A DNA stretch of 64,000 nt from JANNPJ01 sp965200525 (GTDB taxonomy: Bacteria > Actinomycetota > Actinomycetes > Actinomycetales > Kineosporiaceae): positions 1,054,001 through 1,118,000 of the forward strand of contig OZ241368.1 of the NCBI GenBank assembly GCA_965200525.1, read 5' to 3'. The notes under the pieces are model-generated. The model had not been told where the DNA came from. It saw nothing but the letters and a program-made list of their open reading frames with translations, and searched no databases. The position numbers and the translations under genes were made by a program. Of the stretch, positions 28,977-37,192 are shown piece after piece (the stretch's first letter is position 1; each line of letters begins with the position of its first letter).

Positions 28977-29882
28977 ATGGAATTCGCCCGACCGCTGCGT
29001 GAGGTCTTCGCCGAATTGGCCGGTCACAACGACCCCGGCCAGTCCGGTGACGATCATCGCGCGCTGCTCGCGGACCACGCCGGCCTGCCCGACGACCTGC
29101 TGGCCACGGCGATCGGCAGCTACGCGGGAACGGCCCCGGCCGAGGTGGCCGAGCACCTGGCCCCGTTCGTGGCCGGCGGCGAGGCGAGCGGTCCCGAAGC
29201 CCTGACCGGCTTGAACCTGCTGGCCAGCGCCCCGACCGGGGTCTGGCAGGGCGAGGTCGAACTGGACCACACCGACGACGGCGGGCTCGGCGACGAGCCC
29301 GGGCCGGATCAACTCGACGGACTCGACCACAACACCGGGTTCGACCACCAGGCCGAGCTCGACCACACCACCGGGCTCGACCACGACGCTGCGGCCGACG
29401 CCGGTCACGACCCGAGCTTCAGCCACGACTCCGACTTCGGGCACGACTCCGACTTCGGGCATCTGAGCGACGTCGGCGGGCTGAGCAGTGCCGACAGCCT
29501 CGACGAGGCCGACCATCACCTGACTCCGGCCGCCCTGAGCCCGGCCGAGCACTCTTTCGCCGACCAGCAGTTCACCGATCATCAGTCGGAGCCCGAGCAG
29601 ACCGACCACGACCCGGCCGGTCTGCACTTCGGCGAGACCGGCCTCGACCCGGCCGCGGACCACGTCACGACCGACGACGTCCGGGCCGACGGCGAGCCTG
29701 ATGACGGTTCGGCCGACGACGGGCACCACTTCGGCGAGATTACGGTCGACGACCCCGATCTCGGCCTCGACCACGTGACCGAGCCGCACCACACCGAGTT
29801 CGAGACCGAGCACCACGTCGACGACCCCGGCCACGACGACCCGGGCCACGACCTGGACGGGCTCGACCACTTCCACGGTTGA
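28977..29882 (+). CDS. Asp/His-rich low-complexity protein of the ini island
   Basis: About 301 residues. Residues 1-70 look like a small folded helical domain (LPDDLLATAIGSYAGTAPAEVAEHLAPFV). From about 95 on it is dominated by Asp, His, Gly and Glu in units such as GLDHNTGFDH, SDFGHDSDFGH and DDPGHDDPGHD. No Lys and no Cys are seen and Arg is rare, so the protein is very acidic with dense His, which suggests metal binding or a disordered, pH-sensitive polymer. No signal peptide or membrane helix. It converges on iniC. I recall similar proteins near iniBAC-like clusters, but no established function. Confidence 0.75.
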   Translation: MEFARPLREVFAELAGHNDPGQSGDDHRALLADHAGLPDDLLATAIGSYAGTAPAEVAEHLAPFVAGGEASGPEALTGLNLLASAPTGVWQGEVELDHTDDGGLGDEPGPDQLDGLDHNTGFDHQAELDHTTGLDHDAAADAGHDPSFSHDSDFGHDSDFGHLSDVGGLSSADSLDEADHHLTPAALSPAEHSFADQQFTDHQSEPEQTDHDPAGLHFGETGLDPAADHVTTDDVRADGEPDDGSADDGHHFGEITVDDPDLGLDHVTEPHHTEFETEHHVDDPGHDDPGHDLDGLDHFHG

Positions 29883-29914
29883 GCACCCCGACCGGTCGGC
29901 ACAGGTCGATGGTC

Positions 29915-29993
29915 GGGCCACGCCAGCACGCACAAGTCGCCGGTGGCGGCCGATGAGCCGCCGGACGGCGAGTTCTGCATGTGCTGGTGGCCC
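29915..29993. terminator. Bidirectional terminator-like long hairpin
   Basis: An imperfect stem of roughly 30 base pairs lies exactly between two convergent genes. The arm GGGCCACgcCAGCAC pairs with GTGCTGGTGGCCC, and further in TCGCCGGTGGCGGC pairs with GCCGCCGGACGGCGA around a 6-base loop. It is likely to stop transcription from both sides. Confidence 0.65.
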
Positions 29994-30044
29994 GCTGCGG
30001 CATCCGCCAACAGCACCGGCCTGAAACAGAGCCCGCGCGAAAGC

Positions 30045-31520
30045 TCAGCGGGCGGCGGCCAGCTCGGCCAGCATGCCCTCGCAGGACCGCACCGCGACCC
30101 GGGCCGCGACCACCATTTCGTGCCTGGTCATGGGGTTCTCGGCTCGGCGCTGCCAGCGGGCCAGCGCCTCCAGGGCGGCCGCCGACTGTTCGGCCGGGCT
30201 CGCGTCCGGGGCCAGCCGCAGCCGCTGTGCCCGGGTCGTACCGGTCCCGCCGATCACGTGCTCCAGATCTTCCAGGACGGCGGGTTTGCCGGTCACCCAG
30301 CCGGCCCGGACCGCGGACAGCACCCGCAGCTCGTGAAACGGGTGGGCCGATGCCATGATCTGCTCGACCTCGGCCGCCACGGCCGCGCTGCCGGCCCGGG
30401 GGTGCTCGTGGGTCAGGGTGTCGAGCGCGAGCAGCGCCGATCGGCTCTTCAGCACCTCCCGGCGGGTGAAGAACAGGGTCTGCAGCACGGTCTGGAGTTC
30501 TTCCAGACCGCTGCGCTCGGCCAGGTCGCGGGCCAGATCGGTGGCCGTGACCGAGTCGCGGCGCAGGATGGTCGAGGCCAGCCGGACGCCGAAGATGCCG
30601 AACCGGTTCAGCAGGTGCTGTCGCTCGAACGAGGTCAGGCCGAGTTCGGGCATCTGGTTGACGAACCGGTCGGCGGTCAGCAGCAGCGACTCGACCTCCT
30701 TGGGCGAGCGGGCGGCCACCGTGCGCAGGTGCCCGACCTCGGTCTCGGTCAGGGTGACGGCGGTCTCGGCCAGCAGCCCGGCCACCGGCACCACGGTCTG
30801 CGCGACCCGGCGAACCACCGGATCGGCCGACAGCCGGGCCGCGATCCGCCGGGCCGACATCATCGAATTGGCCCGCCCGACACCGATCTCGTCCGACCGG
30901 GAGAGCACCGCGATGGCGTTCACCGGGTTCGGCCGGGACACCTCGGAGTCGTGAAAGGCCCGCAGGAAGTCGACGTCCCCGGAGTGCAGGTGCCGCATCA
31001 GGTAGATGACGGCGTCGGCCGGCGTCTCCTCGTCGTCGTCGGTGGCCAGCAGTTCCCAGGCCCGCTTGGTGATGCTCTCGGTCAGCGATCCGATCCCGGG
31101 GGTGTCGATCAGGGTGGCCCGGCGCAGCTCCTGGGAGGGCCAGGTGACCACCATCTGCTCGACGTCCTCGGAGGCCAGGCCGGCCAGGTCGATCTCGATC
31201 GCGCCGTCCTCCCGGGTGAACCGGGCCGGCCGGGGGCTGCCGTCCTTCGGGTGGACCATCACCTGGTAGTTCTGGCCGTCCTCGTACCAGGTGACGATCC
31301 GGGTGCACTCGCCCGCGTCGGTCGGCGCCAGCCGCTCCCCGACCAGGGCGTTCAGCAGGGTCGACTTACCGGACTTGACCCGCCCGGCCACCGCGACCCG
31401 CAGCGGGTCGTCGAACCGGCGGCCGGTGGCCCGCAACCGGGGCTCGTGCTCGGTGCCGGCGTAGACCTCGATCGCCTGCCGCAGCACGGCCCGGGTCGTG
31501 TCGGCCAGGCCCCCGCTCAT
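30045..31520 (-). CDS. iniC: Dynamin-like GTPase, IniC type
   Basis: Bacterial dynamin-family GTPase of 491 residues. G1 is GRVKSGKSTLLNALVG (Lys 52), G3 is DTPGIGS and the G4 position reads SRSD. A helical C-terminal half follows, with no evident membrane paddle. The start overlaps the iniA stop by 4 bases, as in the mycobacterial iniBAC operon, where IniC works with IniA. Those genes respond to cell-wall synthesis inhibitors such as isoniazid and ethambutol; by analogy this pair may protect or remodel the membrane under envelope stress. Confidence 0.85.
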   Translation of the reverse strand: MSGGLADTTRAVLRQAIEVYAGTEHEPRLRATGRRFDDPLRVAVAGRVKSGKSTLLNALVGERLAPTDAGECTRIVTWYEDGQNYQVMVHPKDGSPRPARFTREDGAIEIDLAGLASEDVEQMVVTWPSQELRRATLIDTPGIGSLTESITKRAWELLATDDDEETPADAVIYLMRHLHSGDVDFLRAFHDSEVSRPNPVNAIAVLSRSDEIGVGRANSMMSARRIAARLSADPVVRRVAQTVVPVAGLLAETAVTLTETEVGHLRTVAARSPKEVESLLLTADRFVNQMPELGLTSFERQHLLNRFGIFGVRLASTILRRDSVTATDLARDLAERSGLEELQTVLQTLFFTRREVLKSRSALLALDTLTHEHPRAGSAAVAAEVEQIMASAHPFHELRVLSAVRAGWVTGKPAVLEDLEHVIGGTGTTRAQRLRLAPDASPAEQSAAALEALARWQRRAENPMTRHEMVVAARVAVRSCEGMLAELAAAR

Positions 31521-33343
31521 GCCCGCACGGCCTCGGCCCGCTGCTTGAGCGTGCTCAACCGGCCGAGCTCGGCGTCCAGGTCCTTGAGCCGGGTCTCGCG
31601 CTGCCCCTGGGTCCGCTTGACCGCCTCACCGGCCGAGGTCAGGGCCTCGGCGGTGGTGCGGTTGAGCTCCTCGGCCCGGGCCGTGTAGTGGTCGCGCAGC
31701 TGGCGCTGGATCCGCCGCAGGGTGTCGCGGGAGTCCTTGCCCATCACGAACTGCACCTCGTCGCAGTACCGGCGGATGGCGTTCTTGGCCTGGGACTGGC
31801 GCTGGGCCAGCTGCCGGCGCTTCTCGTCCTTCATCGTCGAGCGCCCCATCAGCAGGCCGATCGGGATCGCGATCGGGGCCAGCCCGGTGAGCCCGATCAG
31901 GCTCGGCAGCATGGTGAACATCAGGATGCCGCTGTAGCTGCCCTTGAGCGCGACCATGGTTTGCTTGCGCAGGGTCATCCGCTCCAGCTTCACGCTCGGC
32001 TCGAGCTCGGACTGGTTCAGCAGCGGCGTCGGGTTGTAGATGGCCAGCAGGCCCATGCTGTCGCCGGAGGCCTCCCGGAAGTGCTCACCGACGAGCTGGC
32101 TGAGGTCGGCCGCCCGGTCGCGCAGGTAGGTGTAGTTGGCCACAAGCTCGTAGGAGACCTGAGCGATCAGCCACGGTTCCATCTCGGCCCAGGTGTCGGC
32201 CGGGTCACCGTTGTCGATGATCTCGTCGGCCTCGGCCATCACCCGGCGGATCCGGCCCCGGAAGTCGTGGTCGATGTCGGCGCTCAGGTCGCCCACGCCG
32301 TCACCCAGGGTCTGGTTCCACCGGGACGCCGCCGCCCGCAGGGTGGCCACCCGTTCCTTGGTCTCGGTGAGCTGGTCGATCACCCGCTGGGCCGACGCCG
32401 GGTCGGCCAGGGCCGCCCGCTCGCCCTGGAACTGGCCGGTGAGCTGGTCGCAGACGGCGATCACCTCGCGGGCGGCGTCCTTGGCGATCCGCTCGGTACC
32501 GCCGCTGCCGATGTCGTCGGTGACGTAGCGGACCAGCTCCCGGAAGCCGGACTCGGTGTTGAGCTCGGCGTCGTTGGTCTTCACCGCGAGCGAGCGCAGG
32601 GTGGAGGAGACGGTCATCAGTGGGATGTTGCCGCCGACCTGGTCCAGGTGACCGCGGTCGAGGTCGCGGATCGTGCGCCAGGCCGGGTAGAAGTCGGTCT
32701 TGGTGATCACGCAGGCGACGGTGCCGCAGAGATCCTGGGCCCGGCGCAGGAAGTCGACCTCGGTCCGGGTCAGCTCCTGGGAGGCGTCGGTGACGAAGAG
32801 CACCGCGTCGGCCATCGAGGTGGCGGCCAGGCTGGCCGCCGCATGGGCCGAACCGAGCCCGCCCAGCCCGGGGGTGTCGACCACGGTCAGGCCGCCGGTC
32901 AGCATGTTTCGCGGCAACCGGACCTCGACCCCGGCCACCCGGCGGCCGTCGCTGAGCACCTGCCCGCCTTCGAGGACGTGCGAGCGGACCTCGTCCGGGC
33001 CGATCGGCCGGCGCTCCGGCGGGTCGCCGTCGAACAGCAGGCTGGTGCTCACCTCGACGCCGTGCCGCACGTAGGTCGGCACGGCGGTGGCGATGTCGTC
33101 GTCGACCGGGCAGGCGGTCACCCCGAGCAGGGCGTTGACCAGAGAACTTTTGCCCTGCTTGAACTCTCCGACGATGACCACGTGAATCCCCGGATCGGCG
33201 AGCTTGCGCCGGGCCAGGTCGAGCCGCTCGCCGAGATCGGGCCTTTGGTAGGCGGTGCAGGCCTGCAGGCCCTGGCCGACCACCGCGCGGGCGGCCCTGA
33301 CGACGTCGCCGCCTGCAGCCGCCCGCGTGGTTGGTTGTGCCAT
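31517..33343 (-). CDS. iniA: Dynamin-like GTPase, IniA type
   Basis: Dynamin-like protein of 608 residues. G1 is GEFKQGKSSLVNALLG (Lys 65), G3 VVDTPGLGG, G4 TKTD. A hydrophobic hairpin (about 478-510, ILMFTMLPSLIGLTGLAPIA) is the expected membrane-inserting tip, with long helical stalk segments before and after it. Mycobacterial IniA tethers and fuses membranes in vitro. GGAAGGAT precedes the ATG. It lies 56 bases after the IniB-like gene and overlaps iniC. Confidence 0.88.
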   Translation of the reverse strand: MAQPTTRAAAGGDVVRAARAVVGQGLQACTAYQRPDLGERLDLARRKLADPGIHVVIVGEFKQGKSSLVNALLGVTACPVDDDIATAVPTYVRHGVEVSTSLLFDGDPPERRPIGPDEVRSHVLEGGQVLSDGRRVAGVEVRLPRNMLTGGLTVVDTPGLGGLGSAHAAASLAATSMADAVLFVTDASQELTRTEVDFLRRAQDLCGTVACVITKTDFYPAWRTIRDLDRGHLDQVGGNIPLMTVSSTLRSLAVKTNDAELNTESGFRELVRYVTDDIGSGGTERIAKDAAREVIAVCDQLTGQFQGERAALADPASAQRVIDQLTETKERVATLRAAASRWNQTLGDGVGDLSADIDHDFRGRIRRVMAEADEIIDNGDPADTWAEMEPWLIAQVSYELVANYTYLRDRAADLSQLVGEHFREASGDSMGLLAIYNPTPLLNQSELEPSVKLERMTLRKQTMVALKGSYSGILMFTMLPSLIGLTGLAPIAIPIGLLMGRSTMKDEKRRQLAQRQSQAKNAIRRYCDEVQFVMGKDSRDTLRRIQRQLRDHYTARAEELNRTTAEALTSAGEAVKRTQGQRETRLKDLDAELGRLSTLKQRAEAVRA

Positions 33344-33398
33344 GTCCGCAGATCCTTCCCGATCGGTGGTGGTGGTGCGAGACGACCGCTCGGCCCGT

Positions 33399-34466
33399 TC
33401 AGTGGCCCAGCGGCATGTCGTGGTCGAGGGCCGCCGCGTCGTGGTGCTCGGGCTCGGCGTCCACCTGCGGAGCGAGGTGCTCGGGCTGGGCGTCGTAGTG
33501 ACCGTTGTCCTGGTGGTCCTCGATGTGGGTGTCCGAGGCGTCGTCCGCGTGCATCGGGACCAGCACGCGGCCCGGCTCGCCGCCGCTGTCGGCGTTGTTG
33601 TCGCCGGGGCCGTGCTCCTCGTTGACGTCGGAGCCCACGTTGACGTCGACGTTGAGCCCGTGGGCGTCGCCGCCCTGGGAGTTGGCCGCGCCGGCCTCGT
33701 TGTAGACGTCGCCCTGCACGTTGCCGTCGCCGAAGCCGAGGCTGGAGTCGTCGATCATGCCGCCGTCGTGGTTGTCCAGCACGGTGCTGCCGTTCGAGGC
33801 GCTGTGGTCGTCGAAGCTGGCGTCCTGGTTGTCGATGATCGTGTTGCCGTCGCCGACGGCGCTGTGGTCGAGGTCGATCTCGCTGTCCCCGCCGGCCACG
33901 ACCGCCCCGGCGCCCGAGTTGGACGTCGCGCCGTCGCCCTGGGCGGCCGAGGAGTGGTCGCCGGTGGCGGCGTTCTGGTCGCCGTCGCCGGTGTTGACCG
34001 CGCTGTGGTCGCCGACGTCGTGCACGTCGTCGTTGTCCTGGTCGATGTCGATGTCGCCATTGACGTTGCCCATGATGTCGATGTGGTTGTCGTTGATCTC
34101 CTGGTAGTTGTAGTTGGAGGTCACCTGCTGCACGATCTGCGCGTTGGCGCTGCTGCCGGAGCCACCGGAGTAGCCGGACGAGCCGCCACCGGAGTAGCTG
34201 GAACCGCCCTGGCTGACGTTGCCGTAGTCGTTGTAGTTGGACTGCACACCCTGCAGGTAGCTCTGCACCTCCGGGGAGAGGCCGGGCTGACCACAGGCGG
34301 AGAACAGGGCCTGGCCCATGTCGACGTGAGCCAGCGTGTCGTCGCTGACGCCGGTCACGGCCTGGGCGTGGGCCACGGCCTCTTCCGGGCCGAGGCCCAG
34401 GGTGTTCTGCACCGCGTTGACGATCATCGTGCCGACCTGCGCCGCGGACTCAGTCACATCAGGCAT
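33399..34466 (-). CDS. iniB: IniB-like repeat protein
   Basis: A 355-residue protein. A helical N-terminal domain (about 1-80) is followed by a Gly/Ser/Tyr linker and then a long array of short units rich in Asp, Asn, Gly, Ser and His, such as DHSAVGDGNTIIDNQDASFD, typical of IniB relatives. The last 50 residues are His/Asp/Glu-rich, recalling the Asp/His-rich protein across the cluster. No Sec signal is evident. The ATG at 34466 has GGGAG seven bases upstream; an in-frame start six codons earlier lacks this. First gene of the iniBAC-like operon. Confidence 0.8.
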   Translation of the reverse strand: MPDVTESAAQVGTMIVNAVQNTLGLGPEEAVAHAQAVTGVSDDTLAHVDMGQALFSACGQPGLSPEVQSYLQGVQSNYNDYGNVSQGGSSYSGGGSSGYSGGSGSSANAQIVQQVTSNYNYQEINDNHIDIMGNVNGDIDIDQDNDDVHDVGDHSAVNTGDGDQNAATGDHSSAAQGDGATSNSGAGAVVAGGDSEIDLDHSAVGDGNTIIDNQDASFDDHSASNGSTVLDNHDGGMIDDSSLGFGDGNVQGDVYNEAGAANSQGGDAHGLNVDVNVGSDVNEEHGPGDNNADSGGEPGRVLVPMHADDASDTHIEDHQDNGHYDAQPEHLAPQVDAEPEHHDAAALDHDMPLGH

Positions 34467-34560
34467 TGTCTTCTCCCATTTCATCTGGTCTTACCGTGGG
34501 CCCGACCGGACGGCTGGGCTGATGACTCAAGATTGCCGCCGGCGGGGTGCCGGCCACATC

Positions 34561-34598
34561 GGGGATCCCCCCGTCCCCCGGGGGGCCCTTGGGGGGTG
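34561..34598 (-). terminator. G/C-run hairpin between iniR-like and iniB-like genes
   Basis: Runs of C and G (C6, C5, then G6 and G6 on the plus strand) can fold as CCCCCGGGGG-type stems right after the regulator stop codon. It may terminate the regulator or partly attenuate read-through into iniB. The G-runs could also form quadruplex structures. Confidence 0.5.
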
Positions 34599-34622
34599 CC
34601 TCGGACCCGCGGATCGGGCTGG

Positions 34623-37037
34623 TCAGGGCGGAACCGAGCCGGAGTCGAGCAGGGCTCGCAGCGCGGCCACGAACTCGGCCCGGGTGGTGGCCCCGAGCTT
34701 GGCCCGGATCCGGGCCACGTGGTGCTCGACCGTCTTGGGAGCGATGTAGAGCTGGGCCCCGATCTCGCGGTGGGTCCGCCCGTCGAGGACCAGCGTGGCC
34801 ACCTCGATCTCGCGCTCGGACAGCCCGGCCGGCTGGGCCGGGTCGGGCGATCCGGGCGGGCGGGCCGCCGACGGCTCGGGCGGGGCTAGATCCCGGGCCA
34901 GGTCGCGGGCCCGTTCCAGCAACCGGCGGGCCGCGGCCGCGGCCGGCACCCGGATGGCGGCGTCACCGGCCAGGCGGGACGCCTCCCAGGGCAGCTCGAC
35001 GGCGGCCAGTTCGTCGGCGGCGGCGATCACCGCCTCCGGGTCGACATCGCCGGCCAGGGCCAGCGCCCACTGCCGGGCCGCGCCCTGCTGGGCCAGTTGC
35101 CGGCCGCCGATCGCGGGCGCGGCACAGATCCGTTCGGCCGCGACCGAGGCCGCGGCCGGGTCGTCGCCGGCCACCGCGACCTGCAGGTCGACCCAGCCCA
35201 GGGTGACCACCCAGGCCGGCGGCGAACCGAGGGCGCGCACGATCGCCTCGAACCCGGCCATCGTCGGGACCATCCGGGGGCTGCGGCGCAACCGGGCCGC
35301 CGCCACGGCCAGCTCCTCGGCCGCCTCCAGCTGGAACAGGTCCAGGCTGCGCCGGGCCAGCACCCGCTCGACCGTGGGCCAGGCCTCGCGCAGCGTGGCG
35401 ATGTCTCCGGAACGCCGGGCCAGGCCGGCGTTGACCGCGGCGAAGAGCATCCGGTCGCGGCCGTTCAGGTCGGCCCCGGTCAGGCGGCGGACCTGCTCGC
35501 GGGCGGGCTCCAGCCGGCCGGCCCGCATCGTGGCCCAGGCCAGCAGCAGTTCGTGCCGGTCGGCCGCGACCGGTCCGCCGATCCCCCGCCGACGGGCCCG
35601 TTCCAGCAGGTCGACGGCGGTCGCGACGTCACCACCGGCCACCGCCAGGACGGCGCCGAGCGCGTGCGGGGTGTCAGGCAGCACGGCCGCGGGCGGGGTT
35701 CGCTCGAACGCCTCGGCCGCCTCGATGGCCAGCGGCAGCCCCTCGGCCGGATCGGTGCCGGCCAGGGCGGCGGCCGCGAGCAACCGGACAGCGGAGGGAG
35801 CCGGGGTGCCGGCGGCCGGCTCGGCCTGTTCCCGACGGCCGACCGACACCAGCGTGGGCACGGCCAGCGCGGGCCCGGGCGGGCCGGCGGCCAGCAGGGC
35901 CGGACCGGCCCGGTCGGCTCGGCCCTGGTGAGCCGCGAGCGCGCCGGCGACCAGGGCCAGCCGAGCCGCGGCGGTCGCCGGCACGCCTTCGCCGCCGGAC
36001 CGGTCGAGGTCGCCGTGCTCGTCGACGGCCAGGCCGAGCAGGGCCGCGGCCTCGGCCCGGCCGGCCGCCACCTCGGCCGCGCTCGCCCCGGCGTCCTGGG
36101 CGTCGTCGAACCAGCCCAGGGCGGCGGCCGGGTCGGAGAACCGGACGTGCTCGCCGGCCGCCAGGTAGACGGCGGCGGCCTCGGTGCCCCGGGCCCGGGC
36201 CGCCCGGAGCTGGCCGGCCGCGGCCACCGGCGGGGCTCCGGTCGCGACCAGGGCCAGGGCGACGTCGTTGTGGATCCGGCGCCGGTGGCCCATCGCCAGC
36301 TCGGCCAGCAGCGCTTCGGCTACCGCCGGGATCATCTCCTCGGTGCCCGGGACGAGCAGGCCCTCGTCCCGCAGCAGGCCGATCGCGGCGTCCGTGGCCG
36401 GCAGGTCGAGCCCGGCCGCACCGGCGCGGGCGGCGTCGGTCAGGTCGAGCCGCAGGGCCAGCAGCCGGGCCAGGCGGGCCGGTTCGGGGGCCAGCACGGC
36501 CAGCCGACGCTGCAACCGGGCCAGCAGGGCCGGCGGCGACCCAGAGACCGGCCCGGAAACCGGGCCCGGGCCGAGGGCCGAGGCCAGGGCGACGGCTATG
36601 ACCGGCAGCCCGCCCGATCCGGCCAGTACGGAGGCGGCAGTGTCCGGCGAGCAGGGCCGGCCGGTGACGGCGGCGACCAGTTCGCGGGTCCGGGGGCCGT
36701 CGAGCGGGGCCAGCACCTCGACCGGACCGGTCGCGGCCACGGCCTCGTCCAGGGCGGCCAGCGCGGATCCGGTGACGGTGGGACGCCGGGCGATGACCAG
36801 GGCCTGGCCGGCCCGGGCGGCCGCGGCCAGCAGGTCGAGGGCGGCCAGCTCGAGCCGGTGGGCGTCGTCCACCAGGACGAGAGCCGAGGGCGGCGCGGCG
36901 GCCAGCCGGTCGCGCAGGGCCTCGACGTCGCCGGCCGGAGCACCGACCCGGATCACCGGGCGGTCAGGGGTGGCGGCCTCGATCCGGTCGAGCCGGTGGG
37001 TGCGGCCGGAACCGTCGACTCCGATGATCACGGACAC
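34623..37037 (-). CDS. iniR: IniR-like LuxR-family ATPase regulator
   Basis: A regulator of about 804 residues. The N-terminal P-loop position reads GVDGSGRT, with Arg in place of the usual Lys; the Walker B-like ALVLVDDAHRL follows. The middle is Ala-rich, helical and TPR-like. The LuxR DNA-binding domain at the C-terminus has LSEREIEVATLV, GRTHREIGAQLYIAPKTVEHH. In mycobacteria the isoniazid-response regulator IniR lies next to iniB, and size, architecture and place match. Start is uncertain among several GTG codons; 37037 has a GGGGG stretch eight bases upstream, while 37067 gives ten more residues. It reads in the same direction as iniBAC. Confidence 0.75.
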   Translation of the reverse strand: MSVIIGVDGSGRTHRLDRIEAATPDRPVIRVGAPAGDVEALRDRLAAAPPSALVLVDDAHRLELAALDLLAAAARAGQALVIARRPTVTGSALAALDEAVAATGPVEVLAPLDGPRTRELVAAVTGRPCSPDTAASVLAGSGGLPVIAVALASALGPGPVSGPVSGSPPALLARLQRRLAVLAPEPARLARLLALRLDLTDAARAGAAGLDLPATDAAIGLLRDEGLLVPGTEEMIPAVAEALLAELAMGHRRRIHNDVALALVATGAPPVAAAGQLRAARARGTEAAAVYLAAGEHVRFSDPAAALGWFDDAQDAGASAAEVAAGRAEAAALLGLAVDEHGDLDRSGGEGVPATAAARLALVAGALAAHQGRADRAGPALLAAGPPGPALAVPTLVSVGRREQAEPAAGTPAPSAVRLLAAAALAGTDPAEGLPLAIEAAEAFERTPPAAVLPDTPHALGAVLAVAGGDVATAVDLLERARRRGIGGPVAADRHELLLAWATMRAGRLEPAREQVRRLTGADLNGRDRMLFAAVNAGLARRSGDIATLREAWPTVERVLARRSLDLFQLEAAEELAVAAARLRRSPRMVPTMAGFEAIVRALGSPPAWVVTLGWVDLQVAVAGDDPAAASVAAERICAAPAIGGRQLAQQGAARQWALALAGDVDPEAVIAAADELAAVELPWEASRLAGDAAIRVPAAAAARRLLERARDLARDLAPPEPSAARPPGSPDPAQPAGLSEREIEVATLVLDGRTHREIGAQLYIAPKTVEHHVARIRAKLGATTRAEFVAALRALLDSGSVPP

Positions 37038-37192
37038 GCGGTCCACCCCCTGGCCCGGTTCCGGCACAACCTGAGTCTAAGGAGCAGGTCGGCCCCGTGT
37101 CCGGACATCCCGGAACCCGGTTCGGCCGGATTGCCCGCCGTTTCGGCCCGGGTCGGCCCGCCCTCGGGCCGACCCGGGCCGCAGCAGGTGGA

